From: S015-6 sp964384945
Lineage (GTDB): Bacteria; Desulfobacterota; DSWW01
DNA: 64,000 bases
Assembly: GCA_964384945.1 (NCBI GenBank)
Contig: CAYLMK010000015.1
Location: 1-64,000 of the forward strand
Reading direction: 5' to 3'
Below the pieces are notes generated by a model. It was not told where the DNA came from, ran no database searches, and worked only from the letters and a program-made list of their open reading frames with translations. Position numbers and translations under genes: made by a program. Positions 1-8,491 of the stretch are shown here, piece by piece (the first letter of the stretch is position 1; each line of letters starts with the position of its first letter).

Positions 1-177
1 TTGGCCAACCACAGGCCCAGGTGTTCCAGGATCCTGCGGATCACCTCGGGGTTATTGGATAAGCCGCGCCCAATTGCGCCTGAAGGCCTCGGAAGAGATC
101 ACCGGCTCCAGCACGGTGGGGATGGGTTCGACTTCCTGCCGCTTGCGCTGTTTCCCTCTTACCGAGTTGGCGTGTGT
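1..177 (-). pseudogene. IS91-type (Y2) transposase C-terminal remnant
   Basis: Read on the minus strand, the sequence gives HANSVRGKQRKRQ, then EPVISSEAFRRNWARLIQ, a stop at 52-54, and in another frame PEVIRRILEHLGLWLA running off the window edge. These are the conserved end blocks of IS91/Y2-type transposases, where the RRNWARLIQ block is normally followed by a zinc-ribbon CPKC segment before the PEVI(R/K)RILxHLGLW block. That cysteine segment is missing here and the frame changes at the join, so this is a deleted, frameshifted fossil. A TAG lies just upstream of the first block at 178-180. Family recognition is from motif memory; the size of the deletion is inferred. Confidence 0.6.
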
Positions 178-362
178 CTATAAGGACGAATTCCGTTTTC
201 TGTTCTTCTCTTTCCTGCTCCTGGACTCTTCCCGGGAAGAGCCGAAGGGCTTCTTGGTTACGGTGACGGCGTAAGGAAAGCCTGTCCCAGGAATTGCATG
301 TACGCACACCCATGAGGAAGAGCGGGTAGAGGGTTGAAGGGGCTCTGAGCGAGGGGATTCCC

Positions 363-1604
363 CTAAAATATCTGGCCGAAGGAGAGGAAGACCAGGCCGG
401 TGTTCTCTTCGCTGAAGCCTACATCGATCCGGGCCAGGAGGGACTCCGAAAACCCGATGTGGAGCCCCGCTCCGTAACTGGTTTGGAATCCGCCGCTCTG
501 GCTGCCCAGCACCTCCTCGCTCATGCCGAACTCGTCGGCCAGGTCGTGCTCATCGATGAAGATATGCCCCCCGTCGCCGAACACGGCGCCTTCGATCCGG
601 ATCTGCCACAGGCGCCTGAATTCGAACTCCGTCAGAAGGTAGCGCACCTCACCGTTCGCGAGCAGGCGTTTCGTGCCGACGAACCGGTGGGGCGGAAACC
701 CGCGCAGGGTCGCCCGCCCGCCCAGCTCGGACAGCTCCCAGAAGGGGATCTGGCCGTCCGGCCCCGAGATCATTTCCCCGTTCAGGCGAAGGCCGAGGAC
801 GATCCGTCTGTCGAGAAACGAGATGTGATAGCTCGCGTCGCCCAGAAAGCGGGTGAACTCGTAGCGGCCTATGAGGAGGTTGTTGGTGTGAATCGCCTTG
901 ACGATGAGACGCCAGCCGCGCGTGGGCATCACGATCGAGTCCGTGATGTCCCAGATTATGGAAAGCCCGAGGTAGCTCGCCCAGCCGCCCTCCATGCCGG
1001 GCAGGAGGGGGAACTCGGCTGCCGTGCAGGGCTCGGTGCCGTTTTCCTCGGGACACCAGATCTGAACGTTTCTGCCCCCCAGCGAAAAGTTGAAGGCGAC
1101 TCGTTTCAAGGGCCGCCAGCCGACCGTGAGAGCCAATCCGGCGTCCTGAATCGTGTGGGTCGTCAGGGGGTCGGGCCCCAGGTCGTTCGTGCCGAGCCCG
1201 TAAAACTCGCTCTTGGGGTTCAGGATGAATCGGCTTCGGAAAAGGAGAAGCAGCCGGTTTCGCGCCAGCCCTCGCTTGCCAAGCGAAAGACCGAAAGACT
1301 GCGTGCCTTCCAGCCCGTAAAGCCCGTTCAGGTCGAGGAACACGCCGCCCAATGGGACGTTCCGGTGCGAAAACGCCAGCCCTCCCATCGCGCCCGTGTC
1401 CGGCCCGTACCCGACCAGGGGAAGGAGCGTCCAAGGACGCTGGCTGGCGTCCATGCGCCGGGGCTCCCCCGGGTATGTGGCCGGGCAGAAGTAAGGGATG
1501 TGTTCCTCGAAGACCATCATGTCTGCAAGGGCCTCTTCGGAGACCATGTACTCGTTGTCGGCCCGCGCAGGGAGCGCCGCAAGGAGAAGGAGCGCCGCGG
1601 ACAT
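363..1604 (-). CDS. Omp85/BamA-like outer-membrane barrel (surface antigen D15 family)
   Basis: Predicted 413 aa. The chosen ATG gives a signal peptide (MSAALLLLAALPARA). The rest is rich in alternating hydrophobic/aromatic strands with glycine turns, has an RGF motif (TLRGFPPHRF) typical of the Omp85 L6 loop, and ends in an aromatic residue (GQIF) as barrels do. No POTRA repeats fit in the short N-terminal part, so this resembles POTRA-less surface-antigen/patatin-associated barrels rather than BamA itself. The frame stays open far upstream, but earlier starts would bury the signal peptide. It lies downstream of the nosL-type ABC operon across a gap of about 280 bp, so co-transcription is possible but not shown. 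Confidence 0.75.
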   Translation of the reverse strand: MSAALLLLAALPARADNEYMVSEEALADMMVFEEHIPYFCPATYPGEPRRMDASQRPWTLLPLVGYGPDTGAMGGLAFSHRNVPLGGVFLDLNGLYGLEGTQSFGLSLGKRGLARNRLLLLFRSRFILNPKSEFYGLGTNDLGPDPLTTHTIQDAGLALTVGWRPLKRVAFNFSLGGRNVQIWCPEENGTEPCTAAEFPLLPGMEGGWASYLGLSIIWDITDSIVMPTRGWRLIVKAIHTNNLLIGRYEFTRFLGDASYHISFLDRRIVLGLRLNGEMISGPDGQIPFWELSELGGRATLRGFPPHRFVGTKRLLANGEVRYLLTEFEFRRLWQIRIEGAVFGDGGHIFIDEHDLADEFGMSEEVLGSQSGGFQTSYGAGLHIGFSESLLARIDVGFSEENTGLVFLSFGQIF

Positions 1605-1882
1605 CAACAAACAGCCCCAGGGTCTTCCAGGGAGGGGCCCGTGAGATCCTCGCTGGCCTGCATGCGCCTTCTGTCCCCGTCTCGGGTTCGATCGAAAACC
1701 CTGCCCGGACGTAACCGCTGCCCTCAATAGCCTCCCTCTCGAATCATCGCCCTGGTTACGCGGCCTACCGGATAGGGAAATCATGATACAGATCTCGGTC
1801 GTTGCATCAAAGGCCCGGTGCGCCGTTTTCGGGACCCGCATGAAGATGGTGATCTCCACTTCAAAATGGAAAAGCCAGGGCC

Positions 1883-2920
1883 TCAGCCTTCCATCCATAC
1901 CCCGAAGCGAAGCCGCCACAGGATGGGCGGCAGGCCGGACAGGGCGAGGAAAAGGGCCGTGGCCAGGGCGATCCGAAAGCCGGCCGCGCGTGTCCTCGCA
2001 CGGGCCTTGTCCGCAAGGGTTGGAACGCGGGACGCGACAAGGGAGCAGACCAGGGCCGCCCCTGCCTCCAAGGCAACCACGATCAGGGCGCCGAACAGGG
2101 GGTAGCCCACCCGTCCGTGATCCGGCAGGAAGAGACACCAAGGGCAACGGTGCTGCAGAACACCGTAGTGGTAAGCGGCCAGGGTTCGGACGAGCGCGGA
2201 GGCAGCCGCCGGGGTCCAGAGGAGCGCCGTGAAGCCGGCCATGACCGCGATCCCCGTTCCCGCATGCATCGAGGCGCGCCACATCCGGATTCCCAGGAGC
2301 AGGAGTGCTGCGCCCCCCACGGCAAACCCCCAGAGCACATACGACTCCGGAATCTCGAGGCCTCCGCCTGCCGGGCCCGCCGTTATCAGCCGGTCGTAAA
2401 GGATCGAGCAGCAATCCACGGGGCGGTGCACGTCGAGCCGAAGCACGGCCCGGACGGTGTCGCAGACGGCCAAGAACACGGCCGGGCTTGCCAGGAGCAG
2501 AGCCCGGGCCGCGGCCGTTGCCAGCGGGAAGTCAGGCCGGCTGCGGTTCATGCGGTCGAGCAGGTGCCAGGCAGCGAGCAGGCCAAGGGCCAGCGCCCGC
2601 ACGGCGAGGGCGCGGCCCCCTGCGCCCCGGGTGGCCTGAAGCACGCCCGTCCCGCACATCGCACCCGGCACCAGATCCGGCAGGACCGCCGCGATTCCGA
2701 TGACGAGTACCAGGGTGGAGCCGAGGAGGAGCAGGCAGCCGGCGCGGCCCTGGAGGGAGGCGGTCTCTGCCTTCCGTTCGAGCGCGATCTGGGCCTCGTC
2801 CGCCGATTTCGGCGACCAGTTTCCTGCGATCTGCAAGGAGGAGAGGGCTGCGGCCGCCGTGAAGGCCGCGGCGAGCAGATCCATCGCGAGCACCGAGAGC
2901 AGAAGCGGGTGCCAGATCAT
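1883..2920 (-). CDS. Polytopic membrane protein with CxxC motif, last gene of the nosL/ABC operon
   Basis: Predicted 345 aa, largely hydrophobic, with about eight membrane segments. The ATG overlaps the stop of the ABC ATPase gene (ATGA at 2917-2920), so the two are translationally coupled. Near the last third is HRCPWCLFLPDH, a CxxC of the type found in vitamin K epoxide reductase-like and other thiol-redox membrane proteins, and VDCCSI lies earlier in a predicted periplasmic loop. The paired cysteines and the nosL context suggest handling of copper or thiol redox outside the membrane. I do not recognise a named family; the function is inferred from context. Confidence 0.7.
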   Translation of the reverse strand: MIWHPLLLSVLAMDLLAAAFTAAAALSSLQIAGNWSPKSADEAQIALERKAETASLQGRAGCLLLLGSTLVLVIGIAAVLPDLVPGAMCGTGVLQATRGAGGRALAVRALALGLLAAWHLLDRMNRSRPDFPLATAAARALLLASPAVFLAVCDTVRAVLRLDVHRPVDCCSILYDRLITAGPAGGGLEIPESYVLWGFAVGGAALLLLGIRMWRASMHAGTGIAVMAGFTALLWTPAAASALVRTLAAYHYGVLQHRCPWCLFLPDHGRVGYPLFGALIVVALEAGAALVCSLVASRVPTLADKARARTRAAGFRIALATALFLALSGLPPILWRLRFGVWMEG

Positions 2921-3606
2921 CGGATTCGCTCCAGGCGGCCGCCCGTCAAGCGCCACAGATCCTGGAACAGGCCGGCCTCCGCGACCCGCGGGTCGTGGGA
3001 AGCGGCGACGACCGTGGCGTTCCAGGAAACAGCGGAAGATACGGCGCCCAGGATGCGCCTTACCCCTTCAGCGTCCTGGTGCGCGGTGGGCTCATCCAAA
3101 AAGAGAAAGGCGGGGCGGGAGGCCAGGGCGCGCGCAACGGCCACCCGTTGGCGCTCCCCTCCGGAGAGCAGCCGCGCGCTCCGGCCGGCGAGATGCGAGA
3201 CACCGAGCGACTCCAGGGCCTCGAGACCCAGCGTCCGAAGGGCTGCCAGGGGCTTGCCCCTCGGGATCAGGGGCAGCATGGCATTCTCCAGTGCGGTCAG
3301 CTCCGGCCACAGGCTCGATGCCTGCAAGGCAATCCCCACGCTCCGACGCCACAGGTCCCGATGTGCGGCCGTCCAACGGGAGACGGGCCTTCCCTCTGCG
3401 AGGACCTCGCCCCGAGAGGGCCTGAGCAGGCCGGCAAGGATGTGGAGCAGGGTGCTCTTCCCCGCGCCCATGGGCCCGGTGACAAGGGCGGGGGCGCCCT
3501 TTACGAAGCTCGCAGTCGCCCCATCGAGAATGGGCGCGGGTGCCTGCGCCGGGTCGCCCGGCGGCGCGTAGGCGACCTCACGGCATTCCAGCCCGACATG
3601 GTTCAT
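2917..3606 (-). CDS. ABC transporter ATPase (LolD/MacB-like)
   Basis: Predicted 229 aa, normal for a single-domain exporter ATPase. Walker A GPMGAGKST is at about residues 44-52, the signature LLSGGERQRVAVARAL at 146-161 and Walker B FLFLDEPTA at 167-175, all intact. Its ATG overlaps the permease stop (ATGA at 3603-3606), and its own stop overlaps the next ATG. It should power the FtsX-like permease encoded just upstream. Such ATPase-permease pairs beside NosL are usually linked to metal or lipoprotein handling at the inner membrane; the substrate cannot be read from sequence. Confidence 0.9.
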   Translation of the reverse strand: MNHVGLECREVAYAPPGDPAQAPAPILDGATASFVKGAPALVTGPMGAGKSTLLHILAGLLRPSRGEVLAEGRPVSRWTAAHRDLWRRSVGIALQASSLWPELTALENAMLPLIPRGKPLAALRTLGLEALESLGVSHLAGRSARLLSGGERQRVAVARALASRPAFLFLDEPTAHQDAEGVRRILGAVSSAVSWNATVVAASHDPRVAEAGLFQDLWRLTGGRLERIR

Positions 3607-4766
3607 GCCAGCAGGTCCCCTCCCCGGATCAGTTCCTGCGGGTCTGCGGCCGAGCCCCGGATCGAGGGCCAGAGATGGGCGGCGAGCCAGGGCACGAAGG
3701 CCAGGGCGGCCACCTCGATCAGGATCAGCCAGGCGCCCGAGGGGCTCAGGTGCAGGCCGGGCGGCCTTCCGTGCCATCCGAACAGGAGCGCGCCCGGCCA
3801 GCTCGCGCCGGGCCACAGGACAAGCAGATAGGCTGCACACAGGCCGAGCGCGGTTGCCGGAAGGCCCGTCGCCACGGCCCGGATCAGGTGCAGACGCACC
3901 ACATCCCCGGTGGTCCAGCCCATGGCCTTGAGCAGACCTACCTCCCGCTTGCGGCCGACGCGATCCCGGGCCGATCCAGCCACCAGAAATGCTCCGGCCA
4001 GAATCGCGGGAGCGGCGAGCACGAGGGCGATGCCCCCCCTGCGTGCCGCCCCTCCTGCGTAAAGGCCGACCGTCTCCGAACGGGTCGTGATCCGGACCGG
4101 CCACGGGAAGGCCTCCGCTAGGTCCGGCAGGATCGCTTCCTCCTCTTCCGGGTGGAACACGTCGATGGCCAGGTCGCTCGCGTGCCCCTCGGGCAGGCCG
4201 AGCAGCAGGCGGGCGTCCTCTGCATGAAGCACCACGATGTCGTGAGCCGTCATGCCGGATTTCGCAGGGAGCCTCGCCGAAACCCGGAACGACATCGTGC
4301 GGGCCCCGGCGAGCACGAGCGGCGCGTCACCGTCCTGTGCCGATACCCCCGGACCTGTCACGGCCTCCCCTCTTCCAGGAAGCCGGACAGGGCCGATCTC
4401 TTCCCCATCCTGGAGATCGGCTTCCCCGATCCCCACGGCGGTGACGGGCCCTGACGGGGTCGAAACAAGGCCCCAGAGCCGTGCCCTGGCTCGCGTCACG
4501 CCCGGCACGTCGCGGGCGATGCTCTCCGACTCTTCGGCAGGGATCGGAACCCATCCGCCCGGCGAGACGCGCCTTACCACCAGGGAGGGGCCCATTTCGA
4601 GGATCCTGCGGGCCGTCCCCTCCAGGGCGTGGGTCAACAGAAGAACCGTGGCGATGCATGCGACCAGGGCGAACAGGGTGAAGGCGGCCAGGATGGTTTC
4701 TCCCGGGTGCCGGACCGCATCCCGGCCGGCCCATATGAGCATGGCCGAGTCAAGGGGGTTCCTCAT
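3603..4766 (-). CDS. FtsX-like ABC transporter permease
   Basis: Predicted 387 aa. One N-terminal membrane helix (about residues 18-40) is followed by a periplasmic domain of about 200 residues and then three C-terminal helices, the MacB/FtsX layout. The segment GRKREVGLLKAMGW before the second helix is the characteristic FtsX-family cytoplasmic motif. The start ATG overlaps the stop of the small upstream gene (4763-4766). It forms the transport unit with the downstream ATPase. The nosL-like gene two positions upstream suggests a copper or sulfur-related periplasmic substrate, which is inference. Confidence 0.88.
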   Translation of the reverse strand: MRNPLDSAMLIWAGRDAVRHPGETILAAFTLFALVACIATVLLLTHALEGTARRILEMGPSLVVRRVSPGGWVPIPAEESESIARDVPGVTRARARLWGLVSTPSGPVTAVGIGEADLQDGEEIGPVRLPGRGEAVTGPGVSAQDGDAPLVLAGARTMSFRVSARLPAKSGMTAHDIVVLHAEDARLLLGLPEGHASDLAIDVFHPEEEEAILPDLAEAFPWPVRITTRSETVGLYAGGAARRGGIALVLAAPAILAGAFLVAGSARDRVGRKREVGLLKAMGWTTGDVVRLHLIRAVATGLPATALGLCAAYLLVLWPGASWPGALLFGWHGRPPGLHLSPSGAWLILIEVAALAFVPWLAAHLWPSIRGSAADPQELIRGGDLLA

Positions 4767-5101
4767 CTTTTGGATCTGCCTTCGAGGAAGCCGGGGTCCG
4801 GCCTGGTCAACAACAGGCCGGCGGGCTCGGCCTCGACCGGGGGGAGCAGGGGCGAGAAGCGAAGATCGACCCCGGGATGAAGGGCCTGCGGATTTCGAAA
4901 GGGCCTTCCGGACGGGACGACCGAAAGGTTTGAAAGCCACAGCCGTTCGACAAGCGGCTGCCCGAACGGGTGCTCGCGGGAAGATCGCAGGGAAGAGTCG
5001 AGAACCATCAGCCCCAGCAGGGCGGCCGTCGCGACCCAGGAACCCAGCAGGATGTTCCGCGCGAGCCCGAGACGATCGTCCGGCCTGCAGCCTGTTTTCA
5101 T
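4763..5101 (-). CDS. Small single-pass membrane protein of the nosL operon
   Basis: Predicted 112 aa, starting MKTGCRPDDRLG. One hydrophobic helix (NILLGSWVATAALLGLMVL) sits at about residues 16-34, followed by an exported region rich in proline and hydrophobics. No known domain is recognised. The ATG lies 10 bp past the nosL stop and the stop overlaps the permease start, so it is clearly inside the operon. It may be an accessory periplasmic subunit of the ABC transporter. Its existence is well supported by the overlaps; its role is unknown. Confidence 0.7.
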   Translation of the reverse strand: MKTGCRPDDRLGLARNILLGSWVATAALLGLMVLDSSLRSSREHPFGQPLVERLWLSNLSVVPSGRPFRNPQALHPGVDLRFSPLLPPVEAEPAGLLLTRPDPGFLEGRSKR

Positions 5102-5111
5102 CTTCGTTCCG

Positions 5112-5687
5112 CTATGGTTCCTTGGGAAGTGCCTTCTTGCCGGTGATGGCCTCCCATTTCGCATCATCCAGGTCGGCCAGCCGGAACGTGACCCTGCCGC
5201 CGTGACGCTCCTGGAAGGCCTCCAGAGATTTTTCGTCCTTCAGGGGAACGAGGGCCGGCCCCATGGGGCCGATCACGTCCGAGCCGGCCACCCAGATCGC
5301 GGACATCCCGTCCACATGCAGGCCTTCGAAGTAGTCCTGGACAACGCAGCGGACGAGATCGTCCTTTCCGGCGCCCAGAAAGTATTCGGGATGCAGCCAG
5401 GACCGGATCATGCAACCGGTGCCGCAGAAGTGGAAGGTCCGGCCGTCCTTGAGCTCGATGCCGCAGGCGAATTTCGGATGATCCCGGACCTTCATGGCGC
5501 AGACCGGGCATCTGTCTGCCTCGCTGAAGCGGAGCCTGCCTGTCTCGTCGATGCCGAGGGCGGCGGGCAGGGGCCCGCCCTTGCCGGGGGGCTTGTCAGG
5601 GGCGTCGCTCTTGGCGCAGCCGGCAAGGCAGGCGCAGACGAAGAAAAGGGTGAGGATCTTGACGAGTCGAAGCGGAACGATCGGCAT
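5112..5687 (-). CDS. nosL: NosL-family copper-binding lipoprotein
   Basis: Predicted 191 aa. A lipoprotein signal ends at LAGC (Cys24). The NosL motif CPVCAMKV at residues 60-67 (Cys60, Cys63, Met65) and the later FHFCGTGCM supply thiol and thioether copper ligands. The start is set by AAGGGAGC six bases before the ATG at 5687; an upstream in-frame ATG lacks a site. In denitrifiers NosL delivers Cu(I) to nitrous oxide reductase, but no nosZ is visible here, so this copy probably serves another cuproprotein or the adjacent ABC system. First gene of a five-gene minus-strand operon. Confidence 0.88.
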   Translation of the reverse strand: MPIVPLRLVKILTLFFVCACLAGCAKSDAPDKPPGKGGPLPAALGIDETGRLRFSEADRCPVCAMKVRDHPKFACGIELKDGRTFHFCGTGCMIRSWLHPEYFLGAGKDDLVRCVVQDYFEGLHVDGMSAIWVAGSDVIGPMGPALVPLKDEKSLEAFQERHGGRVTFRLADLDDAKWEAITGKKALPKEP

Positions 5688-5719
5688 TCTTGCTCCCTTT
5701 CGCATCGCGTGTACCCGAT

Positions 5720-5769
5720 ATCATACCCGATCGAAAGGCTTGTGCAAACCGATCCGTGGCGGGTATGCT
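5720..5769. promoter_or_regulatory. Overlapping divergent promoters of nosL and the SafE-like gene
   Basis: Minus strand: TTGCAC (5747-5742), 16 bp, TATGAT (5725-5720), leading to nosL with a short leader. Plus strand: TTGTGC (5740-5745), 18 bp, TATGCT (5764-5769), with a predicted start point only a few bases before the ATG at 5778. The two -35 boxes overlap at 5742-5745, so only one polymerase could bind at a time. Seen by eye, not tested. Confidence 0.5.
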
Positions 5770-5777
5770 GAACGTCC

Positions 5778-6470
5778 ATGATGGGGACCCTCGATCTCTA
5801 TTCGCTCCTTCTCCTCGGCTTCCTGGGCACGGGCCACTGCATCGGGATGTGCGGCCCGATTGTACTGGCGATACCGGCGCAGGCGGGAAAGACCTCGGCC
5901 CATTTGCTCTACCACCTGGGCCGCATCACGACGTATGCGGGTGTGGGCGCCTTCCTGGGGGGGATCGGTGCCGGGGTTTCCCGCTTGTTATCTGTGGCCG
6001 GTGGGGATCCGCTTGTCTGGATCGCCCGCACGCAGGTTGCCTTCTCTCTCTTGGCCGCGGCCGTGCTTCTCCTGTTGGGGCTCTGCCGGCTCGGCATCCT
6101 CCGGGAACCGGACTGGATGGCTGTCGCGACGCCCGCCAAGATCCCCTCCTTCCGGCTGGTGGCGGGGGAGGTCACCGCAGGAAGGGGCAAGGCATCAATC
6201 TTCGTTCTTGGCCTGATGATGGGGCTGCTTCCGTGCGGGCTTTCCTACGCCGCCTTTGCACGGTCGCTGGCCGCGGGCGGGTTTCTCGGCGGGGGCGCCC
6301 TGTCGCTCTGCTTCGGGGTGGGCACCCTGCCCGGGCTCTTCCTGCTCGGTATGGGCGCCTCCGGCCTCTTCAGCCGCTATCGCCGGTATTCGGATCTTCT
6401 CTCGGGCATGCTGATGGCCGGCATCGGCCTCTCGCTGGCCGCGGACGCGACCCAGGCGATCCTGTCGTGA
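5778..6470 (+). CDS. SafE/TauE-like membrane exporter, UreH-type domain (copper/thiol handling)
   Basis: Predicted 230 aa. The N-terminal motif GTGHCIGMCGP (His20, Cys21, Cys25) in the first helix and a second LPCGLSYA motif mark the family of half-size exporters found next to cytochrome oxidase and copper-ATPase genes. Six to seven hydrophobic helices. The ATGATG start has no Shine-Dalgarno sequence, and the predicted transcript begins close to it, so the mRNA may be leaderless. Divergent from nosL with overlapping promoters, which fits a shared role in copper or reduced-sulfur export. Confidence 0.85.
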   Translation: MMGTLDLYSLLLLGFLGTGHCIGMCGPIVLAIPAQAGKTSAHLLYHLGRITTYAGVGAFLGGIGAGVSRLLSVAGGDPLVWIARTQVAFSLLAAAVLLLLGLCRLGILREPDWMAVATPAKIPSFRLVAGEVTAGRGKASIFVLGLMMGLLPCGLSYAAFARSLAAGGFLGGGALSLCFGVGTLPGLFLLGMGASGLFSRYRRYSDLLSGMLMAGIGLSLAADATQAILS

Positions 6471-6532
6471 TGGCGGGGGCTCAATGCGCTGTTTCCCGGG
6501 CTCGCGGACCTTGCCAGGAGCCTCAACCTTCC

Positions 6533-7204
6533 TCAAGCAGGCTCTTCCCCCAGGTAGTACGCCACCTCTTCGGCGATGTGGCTGGCATGGTCCCCGATCC
6601 TCTCGAAATGCCGAGAGACGAGGACATAGGGAACCACGGCCCGGGAGTCGTTCAAGGTTTGGTTGACGAGGCAAACCGCGCTGTTCGCGAAGTCCTCCTT
6701 GCGTCTGTCCAGGCAGGAGTCTTCCTCCATGACCCTCCGGGCACACTCGGCGTCGGGACGCAGGACCGCCTGGATGCTTCCGGTCAGCATCTCGGATGCC
6801 ATCCTGCCCATCTCGGGCAGTTCTTGCCGGATCGGCAGCTCGGGGCCTTCGTTGATCTTGCCGATCTGTGCGGCGATGCCGGTGATTTCCTCACAGACCC
6901 TGAACAACAACGACAGGACTCGGTGCGCACACCCTGCCCATCGCAGCTCAGGGGTGGGCCCCTTCTTGCCCCCGAGGATTTCGAGACAGATCTCGTTGAG
7001 GTCCTCTTCCCTTTCCAGGAGGTCGACGAGCCGTTCCGAGACCCTGTCTGCGGAAAACCCGTTGCGTTTTTCCAATGCCTCGATGACCCGATGCATGGCC
7101 TGATCCAGGTCCCTGCCGATGGAATCCATCTCTGTCTTGAGCCGACGACCCAGGCCGCGCTGCCGATCAGGATTCTGCATGTTCGATTCGACCGTCCGTT
7201 CCAC
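6533..7204 (-). CDS. phoU: PhoU-domain protein
   Basis: Predicted 223 aa, all helical. Two PhoU repeats carry acidic metal-binding helices; the second (RKEDFANSAVCLVNQ...VSRHFERIGDHASHIAEEV) contains the classical ERIGDHAxxIAE motif. In other bacteria PhoU restrains phosphate uptake through PstSCAB and the PhoR/PhoB pair; none of those genes are in the window. The start is a GTG whose G is shared with the upstream TAG (TAGTG at 7203-7207), so it is translationally coupled to the ferritin-like gene. A later in-frame ATG (MQNPDR) is an alternative. Confidence 0.9.
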   Translation of the reverse strand: MERTVESNMQNPDRQRGLGRRLKTEMDSIGRDLDQAMHRVIEALEKRNGFSADRVSERLVDLLEREEDLNEICLEILGGKKGPTPELRWAGCAHRVLSLLFRVCEEITGIAAQIGKINEGPELPIRQELPEMGRMASEMLTGSIQAVLRPDAECARRVMEEDSCLDRRKEDFANSAVCLVNQTLNDSRAVVPYVLVSRHFERIGDHASHIAEEVAYYLGEEPA

Positions 7205-7407
7205 TATTCCTTGTTCGGCACGATGGAGGCGAGGAGGGACCTGAGCTTCTTTTCGTGCTGAACCTCCTGCTCCCGCAGGCCCTCGAGAATGGCCTTTGCG
7301 TAAGCAGCCTCGGTTTTCGCCCCGAGGTCCTCGTAGATCCGCTGCGCCTTTTGCTCTTCCCGTATTGCGAACTCGATGAGACTGCGGAAATCCTGGCTGT
7401 CGCCCAT
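7204..7407 (-). CDS. Short ferritin-like/rubrerythrin-type protein
   Basis: Predicted 67 aa: one helical hairpin with EFAIREEQKAQRIYEDL followed by EGLREQEVQHEKKL. The ExxxxE...ExxxH spacing is that of one half of a rubrerythrin/ferritin-like four-helix bundle, so a dimer could build a di-iron site. It is far shorter than normal rubrerythrin and lacks a rubredoxin domain. It overlaps phoU by one base, suggesting joint expression. A peroxide or iron role is inferred from the fold pattern only. Confidence 0.75.
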   Translation of the reverse strand: MGDSQDFRSLIEFAIREEQKAQRIYEDLGAKTEAAYAKAILEGLREQEVQHEKKLRSLLASIVPNKE

Positions 7408-7511
7408 TCCCTCGTTCTCCCTTCCTTACAATTCCTTATCGATAGAAATAAGCAATCAGATTACCCAAAGCCCGATTTTCTGTCCAGGCCGGGGCTCGGT
7501 TTGATGATTCC

Positions 7512-7541
7512 TTGACGACCCGCTACTTTCCCTTCTATACT
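7512..7541 (+). promoter_or_regulatory. Sigma-70-type promoter of the OmpA-family lipoprotein gene
   Basis: TTGACG at 7512-7517, 18 bp spacer, TATACT at 7536-7541. The predicted start near 7548 gives a leader of about 45 bases before the ATG at 7593, which has AAAAGGAGAG upstream. Confidence 0.6.
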
Positions 7542-7592
7542 GCCAATGGTCTGATCGTTTTGCAGCCAGCGTGCTGAAAAAGGAGAGCAGAG

Positions 7593-8294
7593 ATGAAGAT
7601 ACGATTCTACAAGGCCCTGGCGGTGCTGATAGCCGTCATGCTCCTGACCGGTTGCGCCACGTGGCAGAGGCAGACCGGGGCGACCAAGGGCGCGGTCACC
7701 GGAACAGCGGCCGGGGCTGCGGCCGGCTCGGCCATCGGCGCCATCGCCGGCGGCGGGGAAGGGGCCTGGAAGGGTGCGGCCATCGGCGCGGTCGTCGGAG
7801 GCATCGCGGGAGGTTTTATCGGGAACTACCTGGAGAGGCAGGCCCGGGAAATGCAGGCCGTCCTGGCCGAGCAAGACCGCCTGCGGCTCGAACAGGAGCA
7901 GATCCATGTGGCCATGGCCAGCGACGTGCTGTTCGAATCGGGCAAGGCCTATCTGCAGCCCGGCGCCCGCGACAAGCTGCGCCAGTTCGCCGCGGTCCTT
8001 CAGCGCTACCCCCGCACGCAGGTCGAGGTGGTCGGCCACACCGACAGCCGCGGAACGGACGAGTTCAACTACGATCTGTCTCGGAAGAGGGCCTCGGCGG
8101 TCGCCGAGGAACTTGCGAGCAACGGCGTGAGCCGATCGCGAATCTCCACGCGCGGCGAGGGGGCATCCCGGCCGGTCGCCACCAACGAGACGCCCGAGGG
8201 CCGGGCCATGAACCGCCGCGTGGAGATCAACGTACAGCCGGACCAGGCAATGCGCGCCGAGCAGGCAGCCGCCGCAGGTGAGGAGCCGTACTGA
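7593..8294 (+). CDS. OmpA-family lipoprotein with glycine-zipper segment
   Basis: Predicted 233 aa. Lipoprotein signal ends at LLTGC (Cys21). Residues about 30-80 form a glycine zipper (repeated GxxxG, for example GAVVGGIAGGFIG) that may insert in or associate with the membrane. The C-terminal OmpA domain (about 105-220) has the peptidoglycan-binding motif VVGHTDSRGTDEFNYDLSRKRA. The layout matches YiaD/Pal-like envelope proteins that tie the outer membrane to the wall. It has its own promoter and stands alone, convergent with the ACT gene. Strongly supported. Confidence 0.92.
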   Translation: MKIRFYKALAVLIAVMLLTGCATWQRQTGATKGAVTGTAAGAAAGSAIGAIAGGGEGAWKGAAIGAVVGGIAGGFIGNYLERQAREMQAVLAEQDRLRLEQEQIHVAMASDVLFESGKAYLQPGARDKLRQFAAVLQRYPRTQVEVVGHTDSRGTDEFNYDLSRKRASAVAEELASNGVSRSRISTRGEGASRPVATNETPEGRAMNRRVEINVQPDQAMRAEQAAAAGEEPY

Positions 8295-8332
8295 TACAAA
8301 CGCATTGAGTGACATTCGATGCGTCGGGACTC

Positions 8333-8430
8333 CCCCTCACCCGTTCCCTTTCCCCGAGGGGGAGAGGGGATTGCTGCCTCCGCCTTTTCCTCTCCCCTTT
8401 GCGGGGAGAGGATCAAGGCGAGGGGTGGCA
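8333..8430. repeat. Palindromic CTCTCCCC-type intergenic repeat
   Basis: Between two convergent genes. Contains a CCCTCACCC lead, an imperfect palindrome around CCCCGAGGGGG, and a clean hairpin CCTCTCCCC (8389-8397) - 5 nt - GGGGAGAGG (8403-8411). The same layout recurs at 48325-48360. It may serve as a bidirectional terminator here, although no T-run follows. Confidence 0.6.
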
Positions 8431-8491
8431 TTTGTCCAGTGAGTAAATACGTTTGCATTCGGGAAGTGTGGCGGACGTGCTCCGGATCCCC

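Noticed and set aside
1605..2414. N-terminal extension of the barrel protein into the upstream membrane-protein gene
   Set aside because: The in-frame extension overlaps the membrane-protein gene and would bury the signal peptide; it lacks sensible composition.
2117..3571. A 484-codon plus-strand frame across the ABC ATPase and membrane protein
   Set aside because: Runs over ATGA junctions of a clear operon in antisense; no family pattern.
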